Below, piece by piece: positions 1 through 10,000 of a DNA stretch of 13,188 bases. Where the stretch lies: assembly GCA_031274045.1 (NCBI GenBank), contig JAISQS010000570.1, positions 1 through 13,188 on the forward strand, in the 5' to 3' direction. The translations under genes and the position numbers were made by a program. Numbering within the stretch: the stretch's first letter is position 1; every line of letters starts with the position of its first letter. Origin of the DNA: Planctomycetaceae bacterium. GTDB taxonomy: Bacteria > Planctomycetota > Planctomycetia > Pirellulales > Thermoguttaceae. Under the pieces are notes generated by a model. That model was not told the origin of the DNA and did no database searches. It saw only the letters and a program-made list of their open reading frames with translations.

Positions 1-57
1 TACGGTATTGACTATGATTATGACTCAATGCGTATCCATAAAGTTTGGAATTTTTGA
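1..57 (+). CDS. Possible C-terminal tail of an upstream gene (partial)
   Basis: Frame 1 is open from the window edge to a TGA at 55-57 and gives a short tail ending ...MRIHKVWNF. Its stop lies 17 nt before the ATG of the next gene, the spacing expected of two genes in one transcript. With only 18 codons, no domain can be recognised. Frame 2 is also open here, up to about position 137, so the choice of frame rests mainly on the tidy spacing. Weak call. Confidence 0.3.
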   Translation, partial: YGIDYDYDSMRIHKVWNF

Positions 58-74
58 TACATTTATAAATCGTT

Positions 75-464
75 ATGATTCAGATACTGCAAAACCAACC
101 TGTACCGAAATGGATAGAATTTGTGGGAATATCTAACATATATTTTTTTGCGAAACAAAAACGTATTCTCAAACATCGTGATCCATGGGAAGTTTTCGCT
201 TTATGGCATACAATAAATATTGATATTGTCAAAGTTGGTGTTATCTCGAATATATTTGCCGATATCGGTCATTGGCCCAATTCGCTTTTTATTCCTGATG
301 ACAAAATTATGGTTATGATGGCAGATTATGAAGGTACTTTCGCAGAATTTTGTATTTGGCAGGAGTTGGAATTAATTGTTTTCAAAAAAAAATGCCAACT
401 TGACTTCGCTCAACTGAAACCAATGTCATATATAGAATTTTTGAGGAAAATTTGTTTGTTATAA
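75..464 (+). CDS. Hypothetical protein, 129 aa
   Basis: A small, probably cytosolic protein: there is no signal peptide and no membrane segment. The ATG at 75 is the first start after an in-frame TAA at 66-68. No clear Shine-Dalgarno site precedes it. The middle is rich in Trp and acidic residues (WPNSLFIPDD near residues 67-76, then YEGTFAEFCIWQELE), and the C-terminus is basic and hydrophobic. I do not recognise the family. Size, composition and position just after the end of another frame would suit an immunity-type or other accessory protein, but that is speculation. The same frame resumes as coding-like sequence after the stop (474-593), so the gene may be a shortened form of a longer one. 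Transcription runs toward the synthase gene, so the two are convergent. Confidence 0.5.
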   Translation: MIQILQNQPVPKWIEFVGISNIYFFAKQKRILKHRDPWEVFALWHTINIDIVKVGVISNIFADIGHWPNSLFIPDDKIMVMMADYEGTFAEFCIWQELELIVFKKKCQLDFAQLKPMSYIEFLRKICLL

Positions 465-473
465 GTGAGTTGA

Positions 474-593
474 TATCATAACAATTTTAAACGGGAGCGT
501 TTTGCAAAAGGAGGCGTTAATTATTATACTTTAGGCGATCATGATATTATACTTTTTACACTTGAAATTTCCTCTTTTATAAATTTACCGTGA
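474..593 (+). pseudogene. Possible coding remnant in frame with the 129-aa gene
   Basis: After the stop of the preceding gene (462-464) and a second in-frame stop at 471-473, the same frame stays open to a TGA at 591-593. It encodes about 39 residues with a protein-like composition (for example GDHDIILFTLE). There is no ATG. A purine-rich AAGGAGG (508-514) lies inside it and is probably codons rather than a ribosome site. It could be the degraded C-terminus of a longer ancestral protein, or chance. Confidence 0.2.
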
Positions 594-623
594 AAATTTG
601 TACAATCAATATTGAGTCTTAAT

Positions 624-901
624 CAATTCGTAACAGGTAACCAATTTCCCATCCCTTAATAACAATGAAGCTCCCCACCACGCGCCCTTATCCCCTTATT
701 GTTTGAGTAGAGACGCAATGCATTGCGTCTGTACTTTCAATTTCGAATCGCCAAAAGGCAAGGCACATCGCTACATTGGATTCAATTCGCCTCAAATTTG
801 ATCGTGAACTTTATGCTTAACGAATAAGGGGATAAGGGCGCGTAGCGGGGTGGCTAATTGGTTATTAAGGGATGGGGAAGTTGGTCACCAGTCACGAATT
901 G
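624..901. repeat. Fold-back (long inverted repeat) element, MITE-like
   Basis: The left arm (624-700) is the reverse complement of the right arm (823-901). A hand alignment gives about 85% identity (67 of 79 columns). The inner 21 bases of each arm match exactly (AATAAGGGGATAAGGGCGCG plus one), and a further block, TTATTAAGGGATGGG, is exact. The centre is 122 bp and contains a 28-bp palindrome. There is no open frame for a transposase and no convincing target-site duplication at the ends. The size and structure fit a non-autonomous fold-back element or MITE. Because it lies between convergent genes, its transcript would form a very large hairpin and might end transcription from both sides. 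The first is inferred from structure, the second from position. Confidence 0.75.
707..734. repeat. 28-bp near-perfect palindrome, copy 1
   Basis: The half-site GTAGAGACGCAATG is followed directly by its reverse complement with one mismatch. It sits in the centre of the fold-back element. An almost identical palindrome lies beyond the other end of the synthase gene at 11743-11770. From memory, palindromes of this kind (GAGACGCAAT...ATTGCGTCTC) are dispersed in many repeat-rich bacterial genomes, so this is probably a small dispersed repeat rather than an operator. Confidence 0.8.
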
Positions 902-918
902 GCAAAGACTCTTTGCCA
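900..918 (-). terminator. Small hairpin downstream of the synthase gene
   Basis: TGGCAAAG and CTTTGCCA form a perfect 8-bp stem with a 3-nt loop, starting about 94 nt past the synthase stop codon. On the minus strand no T-run follows, so it is not a standard intrinsic terminator. It directly abuts the right arm of the fold-back element, which could supply additional structure. Confidence 0.25.
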
Positions 919-1011
919 GTAACAATATCATTTTGATTGTGATAGTGAAGGGAATTATCAAGTGTAAAAAGTATACCACAAACATTAACGAAATCGCAAA
1001 TGTAAATTTGT

Positions 1012-4000
1012 TTAAAAATTTCCTTGTGTTAAAAGCAGTCGGCAAACATAACCACTGCAATAACAAATCGGCGTGTTATCTTCTCCGATTTGAATGAAGT
1101 CATATTTTATTACGTTATCTTTTCTGTCTGTTTGAATCACGTAAATTTTCGTTCTTTCTCCGTCATTCGGTTTTCGCAAAAAGATAATTTCATCCATACT
1201 TTTCGGCAATCCGACACCGTTTGTCAAATACCACGTTGCCGCGCCGCAAATGTACAAGCAAGCATCAACCGATGCCGGATGCGTTACCCAATTCTTGCCC
1301 GACCGACTCCCGACAATCCGCGAAATCGGCTGCGTAACAGACTCGCCAAAAATACCTTTATCACTAATCGCCAACCACTCCAACTCCTGCAACACCTCAC
1401 CATGATACATACGGCTGCCGCGCGGAACATACCGAATCACATTACGCTCAATATCACCGGTAACATCAAACCAAACACCGCCATCATTGCTGCTATTATT
1501 CGTTTCGTTAATGTTATTTTTGTGTCCGCATATTTTTGAAATTAACGTCGATATTTTTTCTTGCAAACCGATTGGAATCGATTTGAAATCATCATAAACC
1601 TCAACATCCGCACCCGCATGAAAACGATTCGGATTCAAAACAACTCCCTTGCTGTTCGTGAATGTACTCAACAAACGACACGATACTGGACAATTTTGGT
1701 TGCCTGTTAAAACGTGAGACGGATTGACGTTGTGTTCGGCAAATTTAGCTTCAGTCCGCATTGTAAATTCCGAATCATTAAAAAACCGCAAACCCTCCGA
1801 AATATCAAAATTCCGTATCAAAACTGTTTTATCGGTATTGATATTTTTTGAGTCGGTATTTTTTGAAACGAAAATTAAACTCGCTTCAAGTATCGCCTCA
1901 ATCATTAACGCGGCAGGCAAAATAGGCTTGTCCGCTAATCGATGATCCGCAATCAAATTTTCCGTTATCGGATTCCATCGCGTCTCCATAGTGCAGATGT
2001 TGCCGGTCTTGTTTGTGTCATCGTTCGGCATATCTGTTGCGGTAATTTGTTTCGATGTGTTACTTGTAAAATTATCATTGAGCGGAAAACGTATCGGATC
2101 AATTTCCTTTTTGTCGAGCTGATTTTCTTGCGGATATACGTTGCTGATATTTTGAATATTGCTGATAATGACTTCGTTTTCTTCGCCAAATTCCAGCTCC
2201 TCAATCAACCGCGTCATTCCCTCTTCCACCGATAACAACGGTAAACGCAAAACATCATTCGCGTCATTATTCGTTGCAGCCGTTGTCAATTTCATCGTTC
2301 CGTTGTCATCCCAAGTATGCCAATGAAATCCGATTGATCTACAATTCGGCTTGACGCGGTTTATGAATTTTGACAACTTACACAAGCCTTCGCTTGCGGC
2401 ACAATAGAACGAATTATTTTTTGATCCGAAATGTCCGTCAACCGATCCGAAAGATACGAACGCTTCGAGCGGATCGTTTTTCAACAACTGCATCAATGCC
2501 GCCGCAGCATTCATTTTTCCGGCAACAATTGCTTTGCCGTCGCGAATATCTTTAGCGTTTGCGTTACGAATTGAGTATCGTGAAGTTGTCGAACCTGTGC
2601 TGTGCAAAACGCCTGAAATTGCGCCGTCGGTCTTGTGAATTTCGGCTATTACTGATTCAATTTGTGAAAAAACCGACACGTCGCATTGATGATAAGTTAC
2701 GTTGATTCCGAGTTCTTGCATCTTTCGTAAATTGCGATCCGCCTCAATTTTACGCAGAAATTCTTCCCACGATTTATTCGGCAAAACTTTATCCCGCAAT
2801 GCTTCACGAACAACTATTTCCTTATGACGCTTCAACTCATCGTCATTGATATAGCGCAACGAATTATCAAGTTTCGGTAACGGCTGTTTACCAAGAATGT
2901 GAATTTTGAGTCCGTATTGCGCTGATAATTTTTTGACCGCCTCCGCAGCGATTCCGCGTGCGCCGCCAATCACAATCCAAACTCCATTTTTTGTTACAAT
3001 ATTTCGCGATGATTTATTTTGTGCAAGATTATTTTGCGCAACGTTATTTGTGATTGGTGAATTTTGTGTTGAATCAAATTCAGCGTTGACAATTATTGGC
3101 TTCATCAATTTACCGTCAATGACGGCTGATTCAATTCCGGTGTTTGTTGTAAGATTATTTGATCCTAGTTCGTTAATTATCATTTCGGAAACTGATCTTG
3201 GTGATTCGTTCATTGGGGCATCAATTATTCGGATTGTCGGGCGATCAATTTTTTGTTGAATTATATTTGCGTTCGCGTTCGTGTTTGTGTTTGTGTTTGT
3301 GTTTGTGTTTGTGTATTTCGCGCCGTTGTATTCTGTGTTGTTATATTCTGCATTGTTGTATTCTGCGTCAATGCTCTTTAACAATCCGGCGATCAATCCG
3401 CTTTCAAATCCGATCATTCCTGATTGTGTATTGGTTGCGTTTCCTGTTGCGAAATCGCCGCCGAGAGAGATTGCGGCGGCAACTGAACTCTGCGACAGTT
3501 TGCCAATTTTAGTTACGTTTTTAAGCCAATCACTAATGATTACAAACACGATTTCAAATCCTACCACACGCCGCCGATTCCAACGTTCAAACCATTCGCC
3601 GGACTTAACCGAATCGAATAGTGCCAGCGGATTCCTTGCCGACATGATGAACAAGTGAAGCGGAAAATTATCATCAGTCAACGATTTTATTTTTGCGCGC
3701 GCGACCTCTTCATCATCGATCTCCGGTAAAATAATCGTCTTCACTCCGCGCTCGTTAAGTTGATTTGACAACATCCACGCATCAGGATTGTCGCCGTAAA
3801 TTAAACTATTTCCGCTGAATTGATACGGCAAATTATGCGGATTCTTTGATGCTGGGATCATCTTGATTATCATTCGATTCATTTTGCAATCAATGTTTTG
3901 CGCAACGATAATTTGTCCATTCCCGCTTACATCCGATTCGGTTTCAAGACTTGCTAAATTCCCTGTAATTTCCGCGTTGTGAGCTTCCTGAACCGGCGTA

Positions 4001-7000
4001 TCAATTCCGCCGCTGATAGCTTTGTCAAGATTTTTTGTTTCTGTTTGTTCTTGTGAGTCGTTTTTGTTTTCGGTTTTTGTTGTGCTATTTTTTTGTTGTT
4101 CAAATTGTTTTTTCGAGATGGCATCGAATGTCGGAGCTAAAATTTTCCAATCGCAAATTAACACTTCGTTGTTTAGTTCGTTTGATTCGAGTTCGTCTAC
4201 GATGAATTTGAATGCGCTTGACGGCGGAATTTTTAGAATATCTTTTAGGGCAATACTATCTTTTATTCCGGGTTTCATTGCCATCCCGATTTCATCCCAC
4301 GGTCCCCAATCAAAACATATACATCGGCAATCTTTTCTCAGTTTTGCATACACGGCGATCAATTTTGCAAGAGCATCATTCGCGAGAGCGTAATCGGTTT
4401 GTCCAAACGATCCGACACGTCCGCTGCTTGAACCGAAAGTTAAAAAATGACGCAGCGGTTCATTTCGCAACAGATACATCAACGTCGCAGCGGCATCAAC
4501 TTTGACTGCGTAGGTCTGTTCGACTTTCGTTAAATTCTTCTTTTGAAATGACGCTGAAAAATCCAATCCCGCACCATGCAATACGCCGGTAATATTCCCA
4601 TGTTTTCGACGAATCTCATCAAGCACAAGAGCAAGCTTTCGAATGTCCGTTATGTTGCATGGATAATATTCGTAATCAACTTTTTCCTTGTCGAACTGTT
4701 TTAACGATTCGATTAACGCAATACCGCGATCAATTTTTGTCCATTCTGTTATTGGGTTTAAGTTGTCTTGTTTTGCTTTGAGCATTACGGTTTTTTGCAA
4801 AGTTTTTTTCGTTGTTTCGTCTAATCCGATCCATTCTTGCGGTATATTCGGCAACGGTGAGCTTCCGATTAAATTTAGTTTGATTCCATATTTTTGAGCA
4901 AGGTTTCGCGCAACAAAAGCCGTTATTCCGCGTGCGCCGCCGGTAACGATCCAATTTCCTTGCGGTCTGTTTTGTGATGCGGCATTTTTGTACGTTAAAT
5001 CGTTTTCAGTTGCGGACGGATTAAAATTCGGATTGTTAATTGGGCTGTTGTTGATCCTGTTGTTCTGATTCGTTGTTGTTGCAAATGTCGTTGCGGTTGG
5101 TTTAACAGTTATCGTGGTTGGTTTGGAATATGTTGGAGCGGGGACGTTTAGGACGAGATGGCGTTTTGTGTCGAAGTATGCGAGTTCACCGGTTACTTGT
5201 TCGTTTAACCATTCTTTGAGCAAGATTTCTGCGCCTTGTTTTGACGAAATATTTGTCGGCAAATCGATACTTATTGATCTGAATTTGAATTGCGTTGACA
5301 AGCCGGCTTCTAAAAAGAGAGCCTTTGTCAAACCTGAAAGAGTCCCGCCGCATAAGTCGCCCGTGCGATCTGATTCATCGTCTTCTCCTTCAACAGAAAA
5401 ACCCGAACTGCCGCCTAAAAATGTCGTAACAAAAATAGTTCCTTTGGCAAATAATTCTTTGTTCTGTGCAAGCTCGCGATACCAAATTTGCACCGCCGCA
5501 AACGGATTCAAGACACGCCGATCACGAAGCTCTTTCCAATGTATTGATTCTAAATTGTAAATTGATTGTTCTGCCGATTCGGAATGATATAAAGTCCAAT
5601 CTTCACGATTCGGCACAACAAAACAATGCGGTGTTGGTTGCGATTTGCAAGTCTCCTCAACCTTAGCAAGCAACTCTTCAACGTTACCCTTATCCTGAAT
5701 TAAAACGACATTTGGCGATTCCGTTTTATTTTCAGTTTTACCCTTCTGACGAATCAACCGCTCAAGCGCGATTCCAAGCGGCGAATCACCAATTATCAAA
5801 ACCTGTCCCGCAAGCGGAATCAACGTGTCATCTGCAAAATCACCCAACGGCACACTCACAAGTTGCGGCACAAAACGAAACGAATTACGCCGAATATTCT
5901 CAACAGGAACACCATCATAAGACCGCAAAATTTTAACATAATCATCCAACGAAATTATTGATTGACCTTTGAAATATGTCTGATTTGACGCTTGTTTTTT
6001 AAGGTCATTACACGATTCGGATTGTGCGGATTCACTCTGATTTTGAGGCTGATTATTAGACTGTTTTTGTTCTGATTGATTTTGATTTTGATTTTGATTT
6101 TGATTGTCATTGGTATTTGCAAAAATATTTTTATCGTCGGGATGAGATTTCCAATAGGCAAAAAGCGGCTCCGGCGCAACCGCTGCTTTTTTCGCTAACT
6201 CAAAAATGAATTGCGGAATGACATCGTTTTCATCGACAACAGGCGGATTATTTTGATCAAATAAATCGGCTTGTTTACGAAGAGCCGCGATAATATTTTT
6301 GACAACAGAACTATCACAATTCTGACTCTCATCTGCCGTATTTTCGTTGAGCAAATTTTCTTCATCAAGATTATCTGTTACACAAATATCATTTTTTGAA
6401 TTATTATTTATTAAGTTATTGTCGAGTGTGATAATTTTTTTGTGTTGTTTTGGTGTTGGTTTTTTAAGGTCGAAGTGACCTTCGATTTCGAGCATTGCGC
6501 GAATAGTTAGTATTTGTATTTCGCCTTTTTCTTTATTTTTGTTCTCTTTTATGTCGATTGACGTGCAGATAATTTTTGGCAAATTTGTTTTTTTTGTACG
6601 AAAATCCGCGACGATTTTTTGGTGTAGTCCGGTTAGCACGCAACCGGGTCCGCATTCGATTAGAGCAGTACAACCATTCTTTAATAACTGCTCAATTAAA
6701 TCGACGTATCGAACCGGTCTTATCATTTGGTTTGCGAGATTTTTGTGTATTCTTCCCCACGCGGTTTCAAATCTGTTGCTTACGCTGCTGAAATATTGCA
6801 AGTTGAATTGGTTTGTTGGTACTTGGCGCAAGTTAGCTCTTAATGGTTCGCGTATTTCGTCCATGAATGGAGTGTGGAAAGGTCGCGGCACTGCCAGAAT
6901 GACCGCCGGAATTTTTCGTTCAATCATGATTTCGTACGCGGCTTGAATATCTGCGGGCGATGCGCCGATAACGGTCTGTTTTGGCGAGTTTGAGTTCGCG

Positions 7001-10000
7001 ACAAATAGTATCAGTCCGCGCGTTGACATTTCGTTACAAAAATCGATTGATTCTTGTTCACTCATCTGTGCGGCGATCATTGCGCCGTTATTGTTTGGAT
7101 TGTTTTTGGTTTCGTTGTTTTGTGATTTTGGGTTATTGTTTTTTGTATTTTGAAAATTATTTATTGCGTCGCAGCGTAGTTTTGTTGCGATGATTCCTTG
7201 TGCGATACTCCAACCTCCAGCGACAGTTATGGCGGGATATTCACCGTAACTATGTCCGGCAACAATATCAGGAACAATTCCGAATTTTCGTACGATATTA
7301 AACAGAATCATGTCGGCTGCGAATATTGCAATCTGCGTCCACAAAACATCCGTTCCAAGCTCGGCACGATTACTCCACGCCAATTCAGCAAAAGTCGGCA
7401 AACCCGCTTGACGCAATTCAACATCAATTTCTTTAACAGCCAAAGCCGCAATTTCAGAATGCGAAACCAAAGATCGCAACATCCCTTCGTATTGTGAGCC
7501 TTGACCCGCAAAGAGAAAAGCGACTTTGCCCGCATTTTTGCCGGTAATTGAGCCGATATTTTCCTGACGCTTGCCAAAAATAATATTTTTTCTCGACAAC
7601 AACTTCTCCGCATTAACATCATCAAGATGCGTCTCCGCGTAAGAAATCTGATCCAAAAAATTCGCGTCCGTGTCCGAAATAAACACAATCCGATACAAAT
7701 CAGATTCACAAAACCCAACACACGAATCACCCGACAAAAAACAATCACGCAACCCTTGCACCGAATCCGCCGCAAAACGGATAACCTTATATTTACTCTC
7801 TTCCGTTAAACGTTCACAATTGAATCTGATACTCCCATTGATTCCGATATTATCGGCGATTCCGCATACTTCCTTTTCGTTCATGTCCTTTTCCTCCATC
7901 GTTTCAATTGTTTGACTTATAACTTTCTTGTTTAATTCACGTCTATTTGATTCGGACAAATTTTCTTTGCCCGACATAGATAACAACTCAACTTTTTTAA
8001 CACTGCTTTTTTCAGCATCAAAATTTATCGTTTCAATATTACCCAACCCACTCCGCACCCGCTCAACCAAAAGATGATAAACAATACCCGAATGATCCGA
8101 CGCGGAAATTGCACTGAATTGATCGGCGGATTTTTCAATGTTGTTGTGTTGATCGAATTGATGTTGGTCAATTTGATCAAGAGCATTTTTCAATTTGTCA
8201 TCATTATTTTTTTGTCCGTTTTCAATTGCAGTTTTCAATATAGAAGCAATACCCGACGCGGCTTGTGCATCTCCGATTCGTTCGGCAAAGTTCGAGAATT
8301 GACCATTCGGATAAAACGATTTCAACACTCTCATCACATTCTCACGATTCGGATTTTCATTGGCGGCAAGTTCAACATGTTTAATTTTTGCGAGTAATTC
8401 TTTTGGTAAATTTGATCCGTTCCATGCTTGTTGTATTGCCTTTTCGTATGCTTTGGCAATGTCGGAATTGAATGCGGCACCGAAACTGTGTATCACAAAA
8501 AATATTTTTTCTTGAACATCATTTTCGTTGCGCAAAACATCCGACAACCGCTTCATGACCAAAACACCTGCACCTTCAGCGGGCAAAATATTTTTGTCGG
8601 TACATGTTTTTTGATCTACGTTTTTTGCGTTTTGTAATTTATTAGCGTGATCAATTGTGTATTCATCGTTCGGGTGGAAGTTGTGATTTTCATAATCAAT
8701 AAACGCACAAGGCGACATGTTACGTGAACCGGCGGCACAAATAACAAGATCATTCTCTCGTTCGCGTAACATTTCGATTCCTTGAGTTATTGCGGCGAGA
8801 GCGGAGGCGTTGCCTGCGTCGACTGTAACACATCCTCCGTGCAAATCGAAAATTTTTGTGATTCGGCTTGCGAGTGAACTTGCCGTGAAACCGCCCGCGT
8901 CATCAAGCAACGGCGTTATCTTGCTAAAAAACAAATCAGTATACTCACTTTCAACCGCGTCCAATTTCTCCACATCAACTACACCACGCCGCAAAAGAAC
9001 ATCACGCAACAACCGCCGAAACTGCATAAGCCGAAACGAAAGAGTTAAATCAGTTATAAACTCATTGCAAAATTCCGACCCGACAATCACACCAGTCCGA
9101 TCCGAAATCAGCCTCCTACCGCCATCAAAAAATCCCGCAGATTCCAGTGCAGAATCAACAACATCAAGAATCATAAATTGCAATTGATTGCCGGTATCGA
9201 TCTGTTTTGGCGGAATTTTATGACGCTTCCAATCGTACTTGAAATCGGTGATAAAACCGCCGCGCCGAATCGTTGTCCGCCACAAATCAGATTGATCCGA
9301 ACAAAAATCAGACTCACTCCAACGCCCTGACGGAATCGAACTCATCGGATCAATTTCAGATTCAAGAAACGACGCAAAGTGATCAAAATTCCTAATTCCG
9401 GCAAACAAAGAACCAACCCCAATCACCGCTATCGGCTCATTTATCGAGTTCGCCAAAATCGTGGTAACATTAGGTCGAGGCAGATTTTGAGAATCGAGAT
9501 TTAAATTGTCGGCGGTATCTTTATTGTTATTCTCATTGCCGTTCGGATTTTTTGTTGCGCAAATTGGGTCGGTTAAATTTTGTGCAATTGAGTTCGGTGT
9601 GATTGAGTCCGGTGTTGTTGATTTTTTTGTTGTCAAATTTACGTATTCAGCGATAACGGCGTGCGCGTTGATTCCGCCTACGCCGAACGCGCTAACGGCA
9701 GCGAGTCGCGGCAATCCGTCTTTTGACGGCGGGAGTTCGGCAGCGTGTTTTGGCAAATAGACAGGGAGTTTGTCCCAATCAATGTCTTTATTTGGTTCGA
9801 TGTTGGTGTTTGAATTTGCGTTGAAGTGACATTGCGGCGGGATGGTGTTGTGCTTAAAAATCAGAATAGTTTTTATCAGTCCGGCAATTCCAGCCGCTTC
9901 CAATGGATGTCCAAAATTCCCTTTGAAACTTCCGATTGGGATTCGTTCTGATATTTTATTTTCGAATACATTCTGTATTGCGTCGAGTTCGGTTTTGTCA

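Larger units (their letters stand above)
594..1011. other. Non-coding stretch between convergent genes
   Basis: No supported gene lies between the left-hand reading frames and the stop codon of the synthase. Almost all the recognisable content is the fold-back element at 624-901 with its nested palindrome at 707-734, plus a small perfect hairpin at 900-918. Short open frames on both strands here look like chance. Confidence 0.7.
2170..3831 (-). other. Domains: structural and catalytic ketoreductase, unit 2 (divergent)
   Basis: Residues ~2425-2700 repeat the structural half (NSLIYGDNPDAW, FESGLIAGLLKSI) and ~2708-2978 the catalytic half (WIVIGGARGIAAEAV, VLHSTG, SFGSVDGHFGS, SFYCAASEG). Aligned without gaps to unit 1, K2863, S2887 and Y2900 are kept with identical Lys-Tyr spacing. 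The GQ motif is NN, the Asn four residues after Tyr is Ser, and the WGPW motif has become WHTW. It could be a weak, re-specialised or structural ketoreductase. The two units look like an internal tandem duplication. Confidence 0.82.

Noticed and set aside
508..582. AAGGAGG and a downstream ATG (541) as a small gene
   Set aside because: The spacing is too long for a ribosome site and the frame gives only 13 codons.
3269..3370. Tandem repeats as a CRISPR array
   Set aside because: Units are 6 and 15 bp, directly adjacent without spacers, and coding in frame.
2170..3831. Second Rossmann unit as an enoylreductase
   Set aside because: It has the KR-type GGARG motif with Lys, Ser and Tyr at KR spacing, preceded by a KR structural half; no ER motif is seen.
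6307..6318. Asp-Ser (D1597-S1598) after the acyltransferase as an acyl carrier attachment site
   Set aside because: It lacks the G-x-D-S-L/I context and a preceding helix. The following VVKNIIAALRKQADLF looks like the post-AT helical linker of these synthases.
7308..7775. 155-codon minus-strand frame, and many 100-150-codon plus-strand frames within 1012-11103
   Set aside because: They overlap the conserved AT, KS, KR and DH domains of the synthase in other frames and have biased, domain-free translations.
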